16,508 nucleotides of DNA from Chloroflexota bacterium (GTDB lineage Bacteria > Chloroflexota > UBA6077), in NCBI GenBank assembly GCA_021845945.1, contig JAJZRD010000059.1, positions 1 to 16,508 on the forward strand, read 5' to 3'. The number at the start of each line of letters is the position of its first letter. Position 1 is the first letter of the stretch. A program made the position numbers and the translations under genes. This document shows positions 1 through 6,991 of this stretch, piece by piece. Under the pieces are notes generated by a model. That model was not told the origin of the DNA, did not search any database, and saw only the letters and a program-made list of their open reading frames with translations.

Positions 1-63
1 ACACTTATCGCCGCACGGGCACCGCGCCCGCAGTGGATGGTATTGCATCCTGGGAGGGGTTCT

Positions 64-456
64 GTGGAGCAACGGCGGGTCTTGATCGTGGAGGATGAGC
101 CTGACAACCAGGAGATCGTGCGTGCTGTGGTGGAGGACATGGTCGGCTGTCGCGCAGTGTTGGCCGGCGATGGCGTGGAAGCCCTGGCCAGGGTCTCGGA
201 GGAGTTGCCGAGCCTGGTGCTTCTCGACCTGATGCTCCCCAAGATGGACGGTTACGAGGTTGCCAGGCGGCTCAAGAATGATCCCCGCAGTCGCCACGTG
301 CCGATCATAGCCATCACCGCCCTGGCTCGCCCGGCCGACCGGACTCGGGCTTTGGAGTGTGGGTGCGACGACTACGTGGATAAGCCCTTCGACCTGGACG
401 CCCTCGAAACCAAGGTCCGCGCCAGGGTATTCTCGGATCCAAGGAGTTCCCGGTGA
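64..456 (+). CDS. Stand-alone response regulator (CheY-like receiver domain)
   Basis: This 130-residue protein is a single receiver domain with no output domain, so it probably works through protein-protein contact or a phosphorelay in the cytoplasm. The acidic pair is E10/D11 in VLIVEDEPDN, the phospho-accepting aspartate is D55 in LVLLDLMLP, the switch threonine is T85 in IIAITA, and the conserved lysine is K107 in DKPFD; all key residues are present. I chose the GTG at 64 because GGGAGGGG at 52-59 sits just upstream. An in-frame ATG at 37 would add nine residues (MVLHPGRGS) and has no ribosome binding site. The stop overlaps the next gene by four bases, so the two are translationally coupled. 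No histidine kinase is in view, so its partner is unknown. The receiver fold is certain; the physiological role is not. Confidence 0.9.
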   Translation: MEQRRVLIVEDEPDNQEIVRAVVEDMVGCRAVLAGDGVEALARVSEELPSLVLLDLMLPKMDGYEVARRLKNDPRSRHVPIIAITALARPADRTRALECGCDDYVDKPFDLDALETKVRARVFSDPRSSR

Positions 457-680
457 CCGAGCAAGAGATCCTGCTGGTCGCCGGGCTGGCCGGCCTCGCC
501 GTGGCCATCACCCTGGGGGACCTGACCCTATCGGCGGTTCGCCATTGGCGGAGGGCCGCTCTGGCCCGAGGGCTTCGGTGGGAGAAGGGTGACCTCCCGA
601 AGGAAAACGGTGCGGAGGCAGGGGAGGAATCGATCGGCCGCCGCCTGCTGGCCATCGAGGCCGCCGGTAGCGATCGATAG
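453..680 (+). CDS. Small single-span membrane protein, unknown function
   Basis: A 75-residue protein starts at GTG 453, inside the stop of the response-regulator gene (GTGA overlap), with AAGGAG at 441-446 as ribosome binding site. Residues about 6-25 (ILLVAGLAGLAVAITLGDLT) are hydrophobic and look like one membrane span. They are followed by a basic stretch with RHWRR and a polar, Glu-rich tail. I do not recognise a family. The overlap and good Shine-Dalgarno support real translation. The context suggests it is co-expressed with the receiver protein and could act as its membrane anchor or partner, but that is inference. A chance ORF cannot be fully excluded. Confidence 0.55.
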   Translation: MTEQEILLVAGLAGLAVAITLGDLTLSAVRHWRRAALARGLRWEKGDLPKENGAEAGEESIGRRLLAIEAAGSDR

Positions 681-735
681 CTACCTCGAGGCACGGCACG
701 GCTTGGCCATCGGCTTTCGTGAGATGGGTGGTACG

Positions 736-751
736 GGGTCGGGGTGAGGGC
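736..751 (+). repeat. Partial copy of the interspersed hairpin repeat
   Basis: Sixteen bases, GGGTCGGGGTGAGGGC, are identical to the right half of the hairpin repeats at 3464-3500 and 3510-3545. The hairpin arm itself is missing. It lies immediately before the ribosome binding site of the Nudix gene. A chance match is possible in GC-rich sequence. Confidence 0.4.
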
Positions 752-762
752 GAGGTGATCCG

Positions 763-1140
763 TTGATCGTCAAGCAGGCGGGCGGTGTCGTGCTGATGGG
801 GCACCAGGTGGTGCTGCGCCGCACCGCCAGGGGTGAATACCTCTTCCCCAAGGGTCACATCGATCCGGGCGAGACGGAGGAGGAGACGGCCCGCCGCGAG
901 GTGGCCGAGGAGACCGGTGTGGAGGCCGAGATCGTCGCTCCCCTGGGGGAGATCGGCTTCAGCTACCAGGGCGACGATTACCGGGTTGCCATGTTCCTGA
1001 TGCGGGTGACCCGCTGGCTTCCCGATTGGCCGGAGCACCTGGCGCGAGACACGGTGGTGGTGCCTCGGGAGCAGGTGGCCGGCCTGCTCAGCTTCGAGAG
1101 CTACCGGCAGCTGTGGGCAGAGGCCGAGAAGTTGCTGTAG
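763..1140 (+). CDS. Nudix (MutT-like) hydrolase
   Basis: A 125-residue cytoplasmic pyrophosphohydrolase of the Nudix family. The Nudix box spans residues 31-53 and fits GX5EX7REVXEEXGV exactly: G31, E37, then REVAEETGV, with the metal-binding glutamates of the REVAEE core. The start is TTG at 763, with a near-perfect GAGGTGATC Shine-Dalgarno at 752-760; there is no nearby ATG. Length is typical of a single-domain Nudix protein. The motif does not reveal the substrate; families with GYLFPKGH-like openings (here EYLFPKGHID) include Ap4A-type hydrolases and general NDP-X hydrolases. It follows the response-regulator pair by about 80 bases and could share its transcript. Confidence 0.9.
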   Translation: MIVKQAGGVVLMGHQVVLRRTARGEYLFPKGHIDPGETEEETARREVAEETGVEAEIVAPLGEIGFSYQGDDYRVAMFLMRVTRWLPDWPEHLARDTVVVPREQVAGLLSFESYRQLWAEAEKLL

Positions 1141-1246
1141 GGGCGCATGCCGTACGCCCCCGTCCTACGCCCTTTTCACGAGAGCTCGGTGGCCGCCTCC
1201 GCCCTCCAGGTCCGGCATCCCCCCTGGGCCCGAATGGGCCCTGTTC

Positions 1247-1275
1247 TTGCTCTGCCCCCGGCGATAATCTATGAT
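1247..1275 (+). promoter_or_regulatory. Candidate sigma-70-type promoter for murT-gatD
   Basis: TTGCTC (1247-1252) and TATGAT (1270-1275) are separated by 17 bases. This places a start site near 1282, about 20 bases before the ATG at 1303, with the GGGGGAG ribosome binding site at 1290-1296. The -10 matches consensus at 5 of 6 positions and the -35 at 3 of 6. It lies in a local AT-richer patch within the 162-base gap after the Nudix gene. Confidence 0.5.
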
Positions 1276-1302
1276 TCGACCAGTCTCTCGGGGGAGTCAC
1301 TC

Positions 1303-2691
1303 ATGCGTCCGCGCCTCGCAGCGGCCGTCGCCGCCGGCCAACTGGCTACCTTTCTCAGCCGCCGCCTCGGCGTAGGGGGCGGCACCACAGCGCCCGGACA
1401 TCTGGTTAGGGCGCTGGATCCGGGCGCCATCGCCAGCATCGCCACGCGGATACCGCGGGGCACCATCGTGGTCACCGGCACCAACGGCAAGACCACCACC
1501 TCCCGGATGATCTCCACTCTCCTCCGCAAGGCCGGCCTGCGGGTGATGCACAATCGATCCGGCGCCAACCTGATCGTGGGCATCGCCTCCACCCTGGTCA
1601 ACGGCTCCACCCTGGCGGGCAACCCAAGGGCGGATGTGGGGCTCTTCGAGGTGGACGAGGCCGCCTTTCCCGTGGCCGTTCAGGAGCTGCACCCCCGGTT
1701 GTGCGTGTTGACCAATCTCTTTCGAGATCAGCTGGATCGCTACGGCGAGGTGGACTATCTCTCGCGGCTCTGGCGGGAGACCCTGAGCGGCCTGCCGGCC
1801 TCCTCGACGGTGCTGCTGAACGCCGACGATCCCCGCATCGCCAGCCTGGGCGAGAAGCTCTCCTGCCGGGTGCTCTACTACGGCATCGAGGATCCATCCC
1901 TGGGCGGCGCTACCCTGGCCCACGCCGCGGATTCCCGCTTCTGCTTTCACTGTGGCACGCCCTACGACTACCCCGTGGTCTTCTACAGCCATTTGGGGCA
2001 CTACCGCTGCCCCTCCTGCGGCACGGCACGGCCTGCCCCGGAGTTGCGAGCCACCGGCTGTGAGCTGGTGGGCATCGAGGGGAGTCGACTCCAGTTGGAG
2101 ACCCCCCGGGGCAACGTGGAGCTGGAGGTCCGGGTGCCGGGGGTCTACAACGTCTACAACGCCCTGGCGGCCGCCGGGGTGGGGGTGGCCATGGGGATAG
2201 AGCTGGAGGCCGTCCGGGCCGGTCTGGCCGGCTTCTCGGCGGCCTTCGGCCGAGTGGAGCGGGTCCAGATGGAGGGGCGGCAGCTCTTCCTGGCACTGGT
2301 GAAGAACCCGGTGGGATTCAATGAGGTGCTGTCCACCCTCCTGAGGGAGCCCGGCCAGAAGCCGCTCATGATCGTCATCAACGATCTCTTCGCCGACGGC
2401 ACCGACGTCTCCTGGCTGTGGGACGTGGATTTCGAGATGCTGGCCGGCCGGGTGCGCTTCGCCGTCGCCTCGGGGCTGAGGGCCACCGACATGGCGGTGC
2501 GGCTGAAGTACGCGGGGGTGGACCCGGCGCTGATCTCGGTGGAGCCCGACAGCTCCAGGGCGCTGCAGCAGGCCCTGCGGGACACCCCGGAGGGCGAGAC
2601 CCTCTACCTGCTGCCCACCTACACGGCCATGCTCGAGGTGAGGGGCAAGCTGGCGGAGGCCGGCCACCTGCCCCCCTTCTGGGAGGACTGA
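1303..2691 (+). CDS. murT: Lipid II isoglutaminyl synthase, Mur-ligase-like subunit MurT
   Basis: MurT pairs with GatD to amidate the alpha-carboxyl of D-glutamate in lipid II; MurT activates the glutamate with ATP and GatD supplies ammonia from glutamine. In this 462-aa protein the Mur-ligase P-loop is TGTNGKTTT (residues 58-66). A Cys4 zinc ribbon, characteristic of MurT and absent from classical Mur ligases, is inserted in the central domain (C214, C217, C236, C239). The C-terminal DUF1727 region carries the acidic DGTDVSWLWDVDFE motif (366-379), expected to contribute to the composite active site with GatD. The ATG at 1303 follows GGGGGAG; an in-frame upstream ATG at 1147 would add 52 residues unlike the family. 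gatD follows at once. Length is normal for the family. Confidence 0.93.
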   Translation: MRPRLAAAVAAGQLATFLSRRLGVGGGTTAPGHLVRALDPGAIASIATRIPRGTIVVTGTNGKTTTSRMISTLLRKAGLRVMHNRSGANLIVGIASTLVNGSTLAGNPRADVGLFEVDEAAFPVAVQELHPRLCVLTNLFRDQLDRYGEVDYLSRLWRETLSGLPASSTVLLNADDPRIASLGEKLSCRVLYYGIEDPSLGGATLAHAADSRFCFHCGTPYDYPVVFYSHLGHYRCPSCGTARPAPELRATGCELVGIEGSRLQLETPRGNVELEVRVPGVYNVYNALAAAGVGVAMGIELEAVRAGLAGFSAAFGRVERVQMEGRQLFLALVKNPVGFNEVLSTLLREPGQKPLMIVINDLFADGTDVSWLWDVDFEMLAGRVRFAVASGLRATDMAVRLKYAGVDPALISVEPDSSRALQQALRDTPEGETLYLLPTYTAMLEVRGKLAEAGHLPPFWED

Positions 2692-2692
2692 G

Positions 2693-3454
2693 ACGAAACT
2701 TGCCCTCTGCCACCTATACCCCGATCTAATGAACATCTACGGGGACCGGGGGAACATCATCTCCCTGGTCCAGCGCTCCCGCTGGCGTGGCATCGAGGTG
2801 GAGGTGGTCCCCGTCGGTCCGGGGAACCAGCTGGATCCCGATCGGTGCGATCTCCTCTTCTTCGGGGGTGGCCAGGACAAAGAGCAGATCCTGGTGGCCG
2901 ACGACTTCCGCACCGTTCAGGCTGCGGCCGTCCATCGGTTCGTCGAGGAGGGCGGTGTGTTGCTCGGCATCTGTGGCGGGTATCAGCTACTGGGCAAGTA
3001 CTTCCGCACCCACACGGGCGAGATCCTGGAGGGGATCGGCCTCTTCGACGCCTGGACCGTGGCGGGCAACAAGCGCTGCATAGGCAACGTCCTGATCCAA
3101 TGCGACTTCGACGGCAGCAACCGCAGCCTGGTCGGCTTCGAGAACCACAGTGGCAAGACCTACCTGGGGACCGGCTGCCGCCCCCTGGGACGCGTCCTCT
3201 CCGGCTTCGGCAACAACGGCGAGGATGGCACCGAGGGGGCCGTCTACCGCAACGCCTTCGGATGCTACCTCCACGGCTCGCTGCTGCCCAAGAACCCCTG
3301 GTTCACCGATCATCTGATCCTCGCGGCGCTGCGCCGTCGCTATGGGGAGCAACAGCAGTTGGCGCCCCTGGACGACGGTCTGGAGAACCGGGCCCACGAA
3401 GCAGTGGTCGAGCGGGTCCGCAAGCTGGGCAAGGTCGACAGCGGCGTAGTGTGA
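2693..3454 (+). CDS. gatD: Lipid II isoglutaminyl synthase, glutamine amidotransferase subunit GatD
   Basis: A class-I (CobB/CobQ-like) glutamine amidotransferase that feeds ammonia to MurT. Numbered from the first ATG (2729), the nucleophile is C82 in GICGGYQLLG and the catalytic histidine is H182 in CYLHGSLLPKNP; NHSGKTYLG (139-147) is also typical. The start is odd. The family N-terminus is HLYPDLMNIYGDRGN, but here HLYPDL lies upstream of that ATG, in an open frame reading TKLALCHLYPDL. Between the in-frame TGA at 2639-2641 and 2729 there is no ATG, GTG or TTG. GGGAGG at 2681-2686 is correctly spaced for the ACG at 2693, so I start the feature there. With the conventional ATG at 2729 the protein would be 241 aa, without a ribosome binding site. 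Function is secure; the start is not. Confidence 0.9.
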   Translation, partial: TKLALCHLYPDLMNIYGDRGNIISLVQRSRWRGIEVEVVPVGPGNQLDPDRCDLLFFGGGQDKEQILVADDFRTVQAAAVHRFVEEGGVLLGICGGYQLLGKYFRTHTGEILEGIGLFDAWTVAGNKRCIGNVLIQCDFDGSNRSLVGFENHSGKTYLGTGCRPLGRVLSGFGNNGEDGTEGAVYRNAFGCYLHGSLLPKNPWFTDHLILAALRRRYGEQQQLAPLDDGLENRAHEAVVERVRKLGKVDSGVV

Positions 3455-3463
3455 TCCTTTCCT

Positions 3464-3545
3464 CCCTCTCCCTTTGGGAGAGGGTCGGGGTGAGGGCTGT
3501 CCCATTCTACCCTCTCCCTCTGGGAGAGGGTCGGGGTGAGGGCTC
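3464..3545 (+). repeat. Two tandem copies of a 36-bp hairpin repeat
   Basis: Copies at 3464-3500 and 3510-3545 each consist of a 9-bp stem (CCCTCTCCC with a 3-base loop and GGGAGAGGG) followed by TCGGGGTGAGGGCT. They begin ten bases after the gatD stop and differ by one loop base. Related copies occur at 12096-12201. These look like REP-type extragenic palindromes. They could stabilise or end the murT-gatD transcript, but no T-run follows, so I do not call a terminator. Confidence 0.85.
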
Positions 3546-3624
3546 CCGCACGGCCCCGGGACCGGCAGCTCACGCTCCGTCTCCTCGTGCATTGTGGTAT
3601 CCTTTCCGTGCCCACCTTCCGGCA

Positions 3625-3764
3625 TTTGGAGTGCTGCGGCTTCCCGCGGCTCTCGCTCCGATCGAGGGCGGAGGCAAGCCGCACGGCCCGGACGGTGGAC
3701 TGCCGCCTCCAGAAACGCTGCTTCAGGTCGAGTCGAAAGCGGTGGCAAGCCACTGCACTCCAAA
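3625..3764. repeat. MITE-like inverted-repeat element
   Basis: About 140 bases are bounded by imperfect inverted arms. The left arm starts TTTGGAGTGCTGCGGCTT at 3625; the right arm reads TTTGGAGTGCAGTGGCTT on the minus strand from 3764. The arms match at 25 of 31 positions and share further internal similarity. An inner GGCAAGCCGCAC looks like a second, truncated right arm, suggesting nested insertion or rearrangement. There is no ORF of its own, so it is non-autonomous. With the hairpin repeats it fills most of the 347-base gap between gatD and the MFS gene, and ends 22 bases before that gene's ribosome binding site. Confidence 0.7.
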
Positions 3765-3801
3765 TTGGCGGCCACCCTCTCTCCTCAGGAGGTGTCTCGA
3801 C

Positions 3802-5028
3802 GTGACATCAGCCACCATGCCCGAACCCAGCGGTGCCCCTGCTGCCCTCGAGCGTTCTCCTGTGCCCGGCATCAGCCGGAACGTCTTCGTCCTGGGGTTG
3901 GTCAGCCTCTGCACCGACGTCAGCAGCGAGATGGTCTACCCCCTGATCCCCATCTTTCTCACCTCGGTGCTGGCGGCCCCCGCCTCGGTGGTGGGGCTGG
4001 TGGAGGGGGTGGCCGAGGCCACCGCCAGTTTGCTGCGGGTGTTCTTCGGCCTCTTCTCCGATCGCCTGGGCCGGCGGAAGCCCTTCGTCTACGCCGGCTA
4101 CGGTCTCTCTGCCTGCTCCAAGCCGCTCATCGCCCTGGCCTCTGTGTGGCCCCTGGTGCTGTTCGCTCGCTTCGCCGATCGCTTCGGCAAGGGGGTTCGC
4201 ACCCCGGCCAGGGATGCGCTCATCGCCGAGTCCAGCCGGCCGGAGACCCGGGGCAGGGCCTTCGGCTTTCACCGCTCCCTGGATACCCTGGGGGCCGTTT
4301 TCGGCCCGCTTCTTGCCTTCGCCGCCCTGGGTGCCCTGGGGGGCGACCTGAGAATAGTGTTCGTCCTGGCCTTCATCCCCGGCATAGCATCCCTCTTTCT
4401 GGTTAGGCTGGCCAGGGAGACGGGGCAGGGGAGCGCGGCAAAGAGCGCCGCGAGCCGCCCCCACTTTACGCCCAGCAGAGGCTTTCTGATCTTCGTGGGG
4501 GTGAGCATGCTGTTCGCCCTGGGCAACTCCAGCGACGCCTTCCTGGTGCTGCGCGCCGGCACCCTGGGGTTGGGCACCCAGCAGGTGGTGCTGGCCTACA
4601 TGCTGTTCAACGCCACCTACGCCCTCCTTTCCACCCCGGCCGGCATCATCTCGGACCGGTTGGGTCGCAGGGACGTGATCGCCGTGGGGATGCTGATCTT
4701 CGCCGTCGTGTACAGTGGCTTCGGGTTGGCTTCCAGCTCCCTGTACGTTTGGGGGCTGTTCGCCGTCTACGGCGCCTACATGGCGATGACGGAGGGGGTC
4801 GGCAAGGCCCTCATCTCCGACTTCGCCCCCGCCGAGACCCGGGCTACCGCCCTGGGCTTCTACTACACCGCCATGGGCGGCATGGCCCTCCTGTCCAGCC
4901 TCCTTGCGGGCCAGCTGTGGGATAGGGTTGGTCCCTCCGCGCCCTTCCTGCTGGGCGGCGTCACCGCCACCCTCGCGGCTATCCTGCTGCTACTCCTCCT
5001 GCCCCGGATGAACCATGTCCAACGCTGA
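3802..5028 (+). CDS. Major facilitator superfamily transporter
   Basis: A 408-residue polytopic inner-membrane protein with about 12 hydrophobic segments in two halves. MFS motif A is present in both halves: GLFSDRLGRRKP (83-94) and GIISDRLGRR (281-290). ADRFGKGVRTPARDALI (125-141) is characteristic of a large, poorly characterised MFS subgroup close to drug/H+ antiporters. The GTG at 3802 has AGGAGGTG at 3787-3794 seven bases upstream; an ATG at 3817 is badly spaced. The 3' end overlaps murJ by 14 bases, implying a shared transcript. The substrate cannot be read from the sequence; efflux of a small molecule is the default inference. Confidence 0.9.
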   Translation: MTSATMPEPSGAPAALERSPVPGISRNVFVLGLVSLCTDVSSEMVYPLIPIFLTSVLAAPASVVGLVEGVAEATASLLRVFFGLFSDRLGRRKPFVYAGYGLSACSKPLIALASVWPLVLFARFADRFGKGVRTPARDALIAESSRPETRGRAFGFHRSLDTLGAVFGPLLAFAALGALGGDLRIVFVLAFIPGIASLFLVRLARETGQGSAAKSAASRPHFTPSRGFLIFVGVSMLFALGNSSDAFLVLRAGTLGLGTQQVVLAYMLFNATYALLSTPAGIISDRLGRRDVIAVGMLIFAVVYSGFGLASSSLYVWGLFAVYGAYMAMTEGVGKALISDFAPAETRATALGFYYTAMGGMALLSSLLAGQLWDRVGPSAPFLLGGVTATLAAILLLLLLPRMNHVQR

Positions 5029-6613
5029 GGCTGCTCGCCGGAGTCGCAGCCTGGCTATGGGGGCGGCCATCCTGATGGCCGGGTTCGTCGGGAGCCGGCT
5101 CCTGGGGCTGGTGCGCACCATGGTCATCGGCAGCCAGTTCGCTGCCAGCCGCGACTACGAGGCCTACCTGGCGGCCATCCGCATCTCCGATACCCTCTTT
5201 CAGGTGCTGGCCGGCGGGGCCGTGGCCTCCGCCTTCATCCCGGTCTTCGCCGCCTACCTGGCCCGAGGGGATCGCGAGAGAGCCTGGAGGCTGGCCAGCT
5301 CTCTCATCACCATCGCGGCCGTCATCATGACCCCCATCTCGGTGCTGTTGATGGTGTTTGCACCCCAGGTGATCGCCCTGGTCACCCCGGGCTGGCAGGG
5401 AGACGAGGCGGCCCAGCAACTGGCCGCCAATCTGGCCCGCATCCTCCTCTTCTCGCCTGTGCTCTTCGCCGTCAGCACCTTCTTCGCCAGCATCCTGAAC
5501 TCTTTCAACCGATTCCTGTTGGCCTCCCTGGCGCCCATGATGTACAACCTCGCCATCATCCTCGGTGCCCTCCTGCTGGGTGGGCGCATCGGTGTGTACG
5601 GCCTGGCCATCGGAGCCGCGGTTGGCGCCCTGATGCACCTGCTGGTGCAGATACCCGGGCTGGTGCGGGAGCGGATGGAGTTTCGCCCAGTCCTCGACGT
5701 GGCCCTCGATGGGGTGCGGGAGGTGGGCCGGCTGATGGTCCCCCGAACCCTGGGGCTGGGGGTGGTGCAGATCAACTACCTGGTGAACGTGGTGCTGGCG
5801 TCCCAGCTGCAGGAAGGCAGCCTCGCCTACCTGGACTACGCCTGGACCTTTACCATGCTGCCCCTGGGCGTCTTCGCCATGGCCATCTCCACGGCGGTCT
5901 TCCCTACCCTGGCGGAGCAGAGCGCCTTGGAGGAGTTGGAGGCCCTGAAACGAACCGTTCTCTCCGCCCTGAGGCTGATCCTCTACCTCACCATCCCCGC
6001 CAGTGTGGGACTGATAGTGCTGGGCGAGCCCATCGTGGCGCTGTTGCTGCAGCACGGCGACTTCACCCCTGCCGCCACCAGGGCCACGGCCTACGCCCTC
6101 TCCTACTATGCCCTGGGCCTCGCGGGCTGGGCCACGGCCGAGATCGTGGACAGGGCCTTCTACGCCCTCCACGACACGCGGACACCGGTCGCCGTCGCCT
6201 CCGGCGCCTTCCTGGTGAACGTGGGCCTCAGCCTCCTGCTGATGCGCTTCCTCTCCTTCGGCGGCCTGGCCCTAGCCAGCGCCGTCGCTGCCCTGATCGA
6301 GGGCGGGCTCCTCGTGCTGCTGCTGGGGCGCCGGCTGGAGGGGATCAACCTCGCCCCCCTGGCCTTCCCGGTGGCCGTCTTCGTCTTTTGGTCGGCGGCC
6401 CAGGGGCTGGTCGCGGCCGCCGTGGCCGATTACCTGCGGGCCTCCCTGGACGTAACCAGGCTTTCGGGGCGCCTCCTCCAGGTGCTGCTATCGGTGGGTG
6501 CGGGCACCCTGGTCTACGGGGGCCTCTCCTACGCCATGAGGTCTCAGGAGCTGATGACTGTGCTGGGGACCCTGCGGCGGAGGATGGGGAGACCGCAGGC
6601 AGGCGATAGGTAG
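5015..6613 (+). CDS. murJ: Lipid II flippase MurJ
   Basis: MurJ (MviN, MOP superfamily) moves lipid II across the cytoplasmic membrane for cell-wall assembly. The 532-aa protein has about 14 hydrophobic segments. The N-terminal signature GSRLLGLVRTMVIG (26-39) supplies conserved Arg28 and Arg34, followed by AYLAAIRISDTLFQVLAGGA (50-69), typical of the family. A second conserved block, GVFAMAISTAVFPTLAEQS, lies near residues 285-303. The ATG at 5015 lies inside the end of the MFS gene, so translation is probably coupled; only a weak GGATG precedes it. Its role links it directly to murT-gatD, two genes upstream. Confidence 0.93.
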   Translation: MSNAEAARRSRSLAMGAAILMAGFVGSRLLGLVRTMVIGSQFAASRDYEAYLAAIRISDTLFQVLAGGAVASAFIPVFAAYLARGDRERAWRLASSLITIAAVIMTPISVLLMVFAPQVIALVTPGWQGDEAAQQLAANLARILLFSPVLFAVSTFFASILNSFNRFLLASLAPMMYNLAIILGALLLGGRIGVYGLAIGAAVGALMHLLVQIPGLVRERMEFRPVLDVALDGVREVGRLMVPRTLGLGVVQINYLVNVVLASQLQEGSLAYLDYAWTFTMLPLGVFAMAISTAVFPTLAEQSALEELEALKRTVLSALRLILYLTIPASVGLIVLGEPIVALLLQHGDFTPAATRATAYALSYYALGLAGWATAEIVDRAFYALHDTRTPVAVASGAFLVNVGLSLLLMRFLSFGGLALASAVAALIEGGLLVLLLGRRLEGINLAPLAFPVAVFVFWSAAQGLVAAAVADYLRASLDVTRLSGRLLQVLLSVGAGTLVYGGLSYAMRSQELMTVLGTLRRRMGRPQAGDR

Positions 6614-6651
6614 GAGAGGGTTTCAGACCGATCCCCGATGGTGCGTTTCCT

Positions 6652-6681
6652 TGTAGGGGCGGTTCGCGAACCGCCCCTACA
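6652..6681. repeat. 30-bp perfect palindrome between convergent genes
   Basis: The half-site TGTAGGGGCGGTTCG is followed immediately by its exact reverse complement, centred between 6666 and 6667. It sits 38 bases after the murJ stop and 27 bases before the stop of the minus-strand small membrane gene. It could form a hairpin in transcripts from either side and so act as a bidirectional end signal, though no T-run follows. Its GTAGGG end resembles the element at 10170-10244. Confidence 0.85.
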
Positions 6682-6708
6682 GGCCGAGGGCGGGCACAGA
6701 GGCCGCTC

Positions 6709-6912
6709 CTAGGCGCGGTGGTGGAAGGGGAACCACCCGGCCAGGTGGTGGATGTAGAGGATGATGGCGAGAGGTAGCATGATCATCGACAGATAGCTCA
6801 ATGGGTTTCCGCCCTCCTGAAGGGCCAGGGCCAGCGCCACCAGGTTCATCAAACCCACGATCCAACAGGTCCCATAGAGCATGGCCCCGAAGAAGACCCC
6901 TACCTTTTTCAC
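6709..6912 (-). CDS. Small two-helix membrane protein with paired histidines
   Basis: A 67-residue protein with two predicted membrane spans (about 4-31 and 39-57) and a C-terminal stretch IHHLAGWFPFHHRA containing four histidines in two pairs. I do not recognise the family. The start is GTG at 6912 with GAGGCGG about seven bases upstream; the ATG at 6917 is out of frame and stops at once. It lies 79 bases downstream of the NRAMP-like transporter on the same strand and is probably co-transcribed, although a strong hairpin intervenes. An accessory role in metal handling is an attractive inference from the histidines and neighbour, but unproven. Confidence 0.65.
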   Translation of the reverse strand: MKKVGVFFGAMLYGTCWIVGLMNLVALALALQEGGNPLSYLSMIMLPLAIILYIHHLAGWFPFHHRA

Positions 6913-6961
6913 CTCATTGCCGCCTCTATCCCCTCCACGCCCTCGGGAAAGGGGTTAGTAT

Positions 6962-6985
6962 GGGGGCGGCCGCCTGGCCGCCCCC
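6962..6985 (-). terminator. Strong intergenic hairpin after the NRAMP-like gene
   Basis: GGGGGCGGCC, a 4-base loop and GGCCGCCCCC form a perfect 10-bp stem seven bases past the NRAMP-like stop codon. The bases that follow on the minus strand are not a T-run, so intrinsic termination would be partial at best. It may instead protect the upstream mRNA end or set the ratio of the two proteins. Confidence 0.4.
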
Positions 6986-6991
6986 TGCTCC

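Noticed and set aside
1..63. End of an upstream gene
   Set aside because: Too short and without recognisable residues; nothing can be assigned.
1297..2736. Long open frame on the minus strand opposite murT (479 codons)
   Set aside because: It is antisense to a clearly recognisable MurT; its translation is low-complexity and His/Gly/Gln-rich without motifs. High GC creates such frames.
3464..3545. CRISPR array or rho-independent terminator
   Set aside because: There are only two copies with a 9-base gap, which is not a spacer array, and no T-run follows the stems.
2845..3801. Possible 319-residue N-terminal extension of the MFS protein
   Set aside because: The frame stays open through gatD and the repeats, but the sequence is Arg/Pro-rich noise and the GTG at 3802 has a perfect ribosome binding site.
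4979..6172. Minus-strand open frame opposite murJ
   Set aside because: It is Gly/His/Gln-rich antisense of a conserved flippase, with no ribosome binding site or domain.
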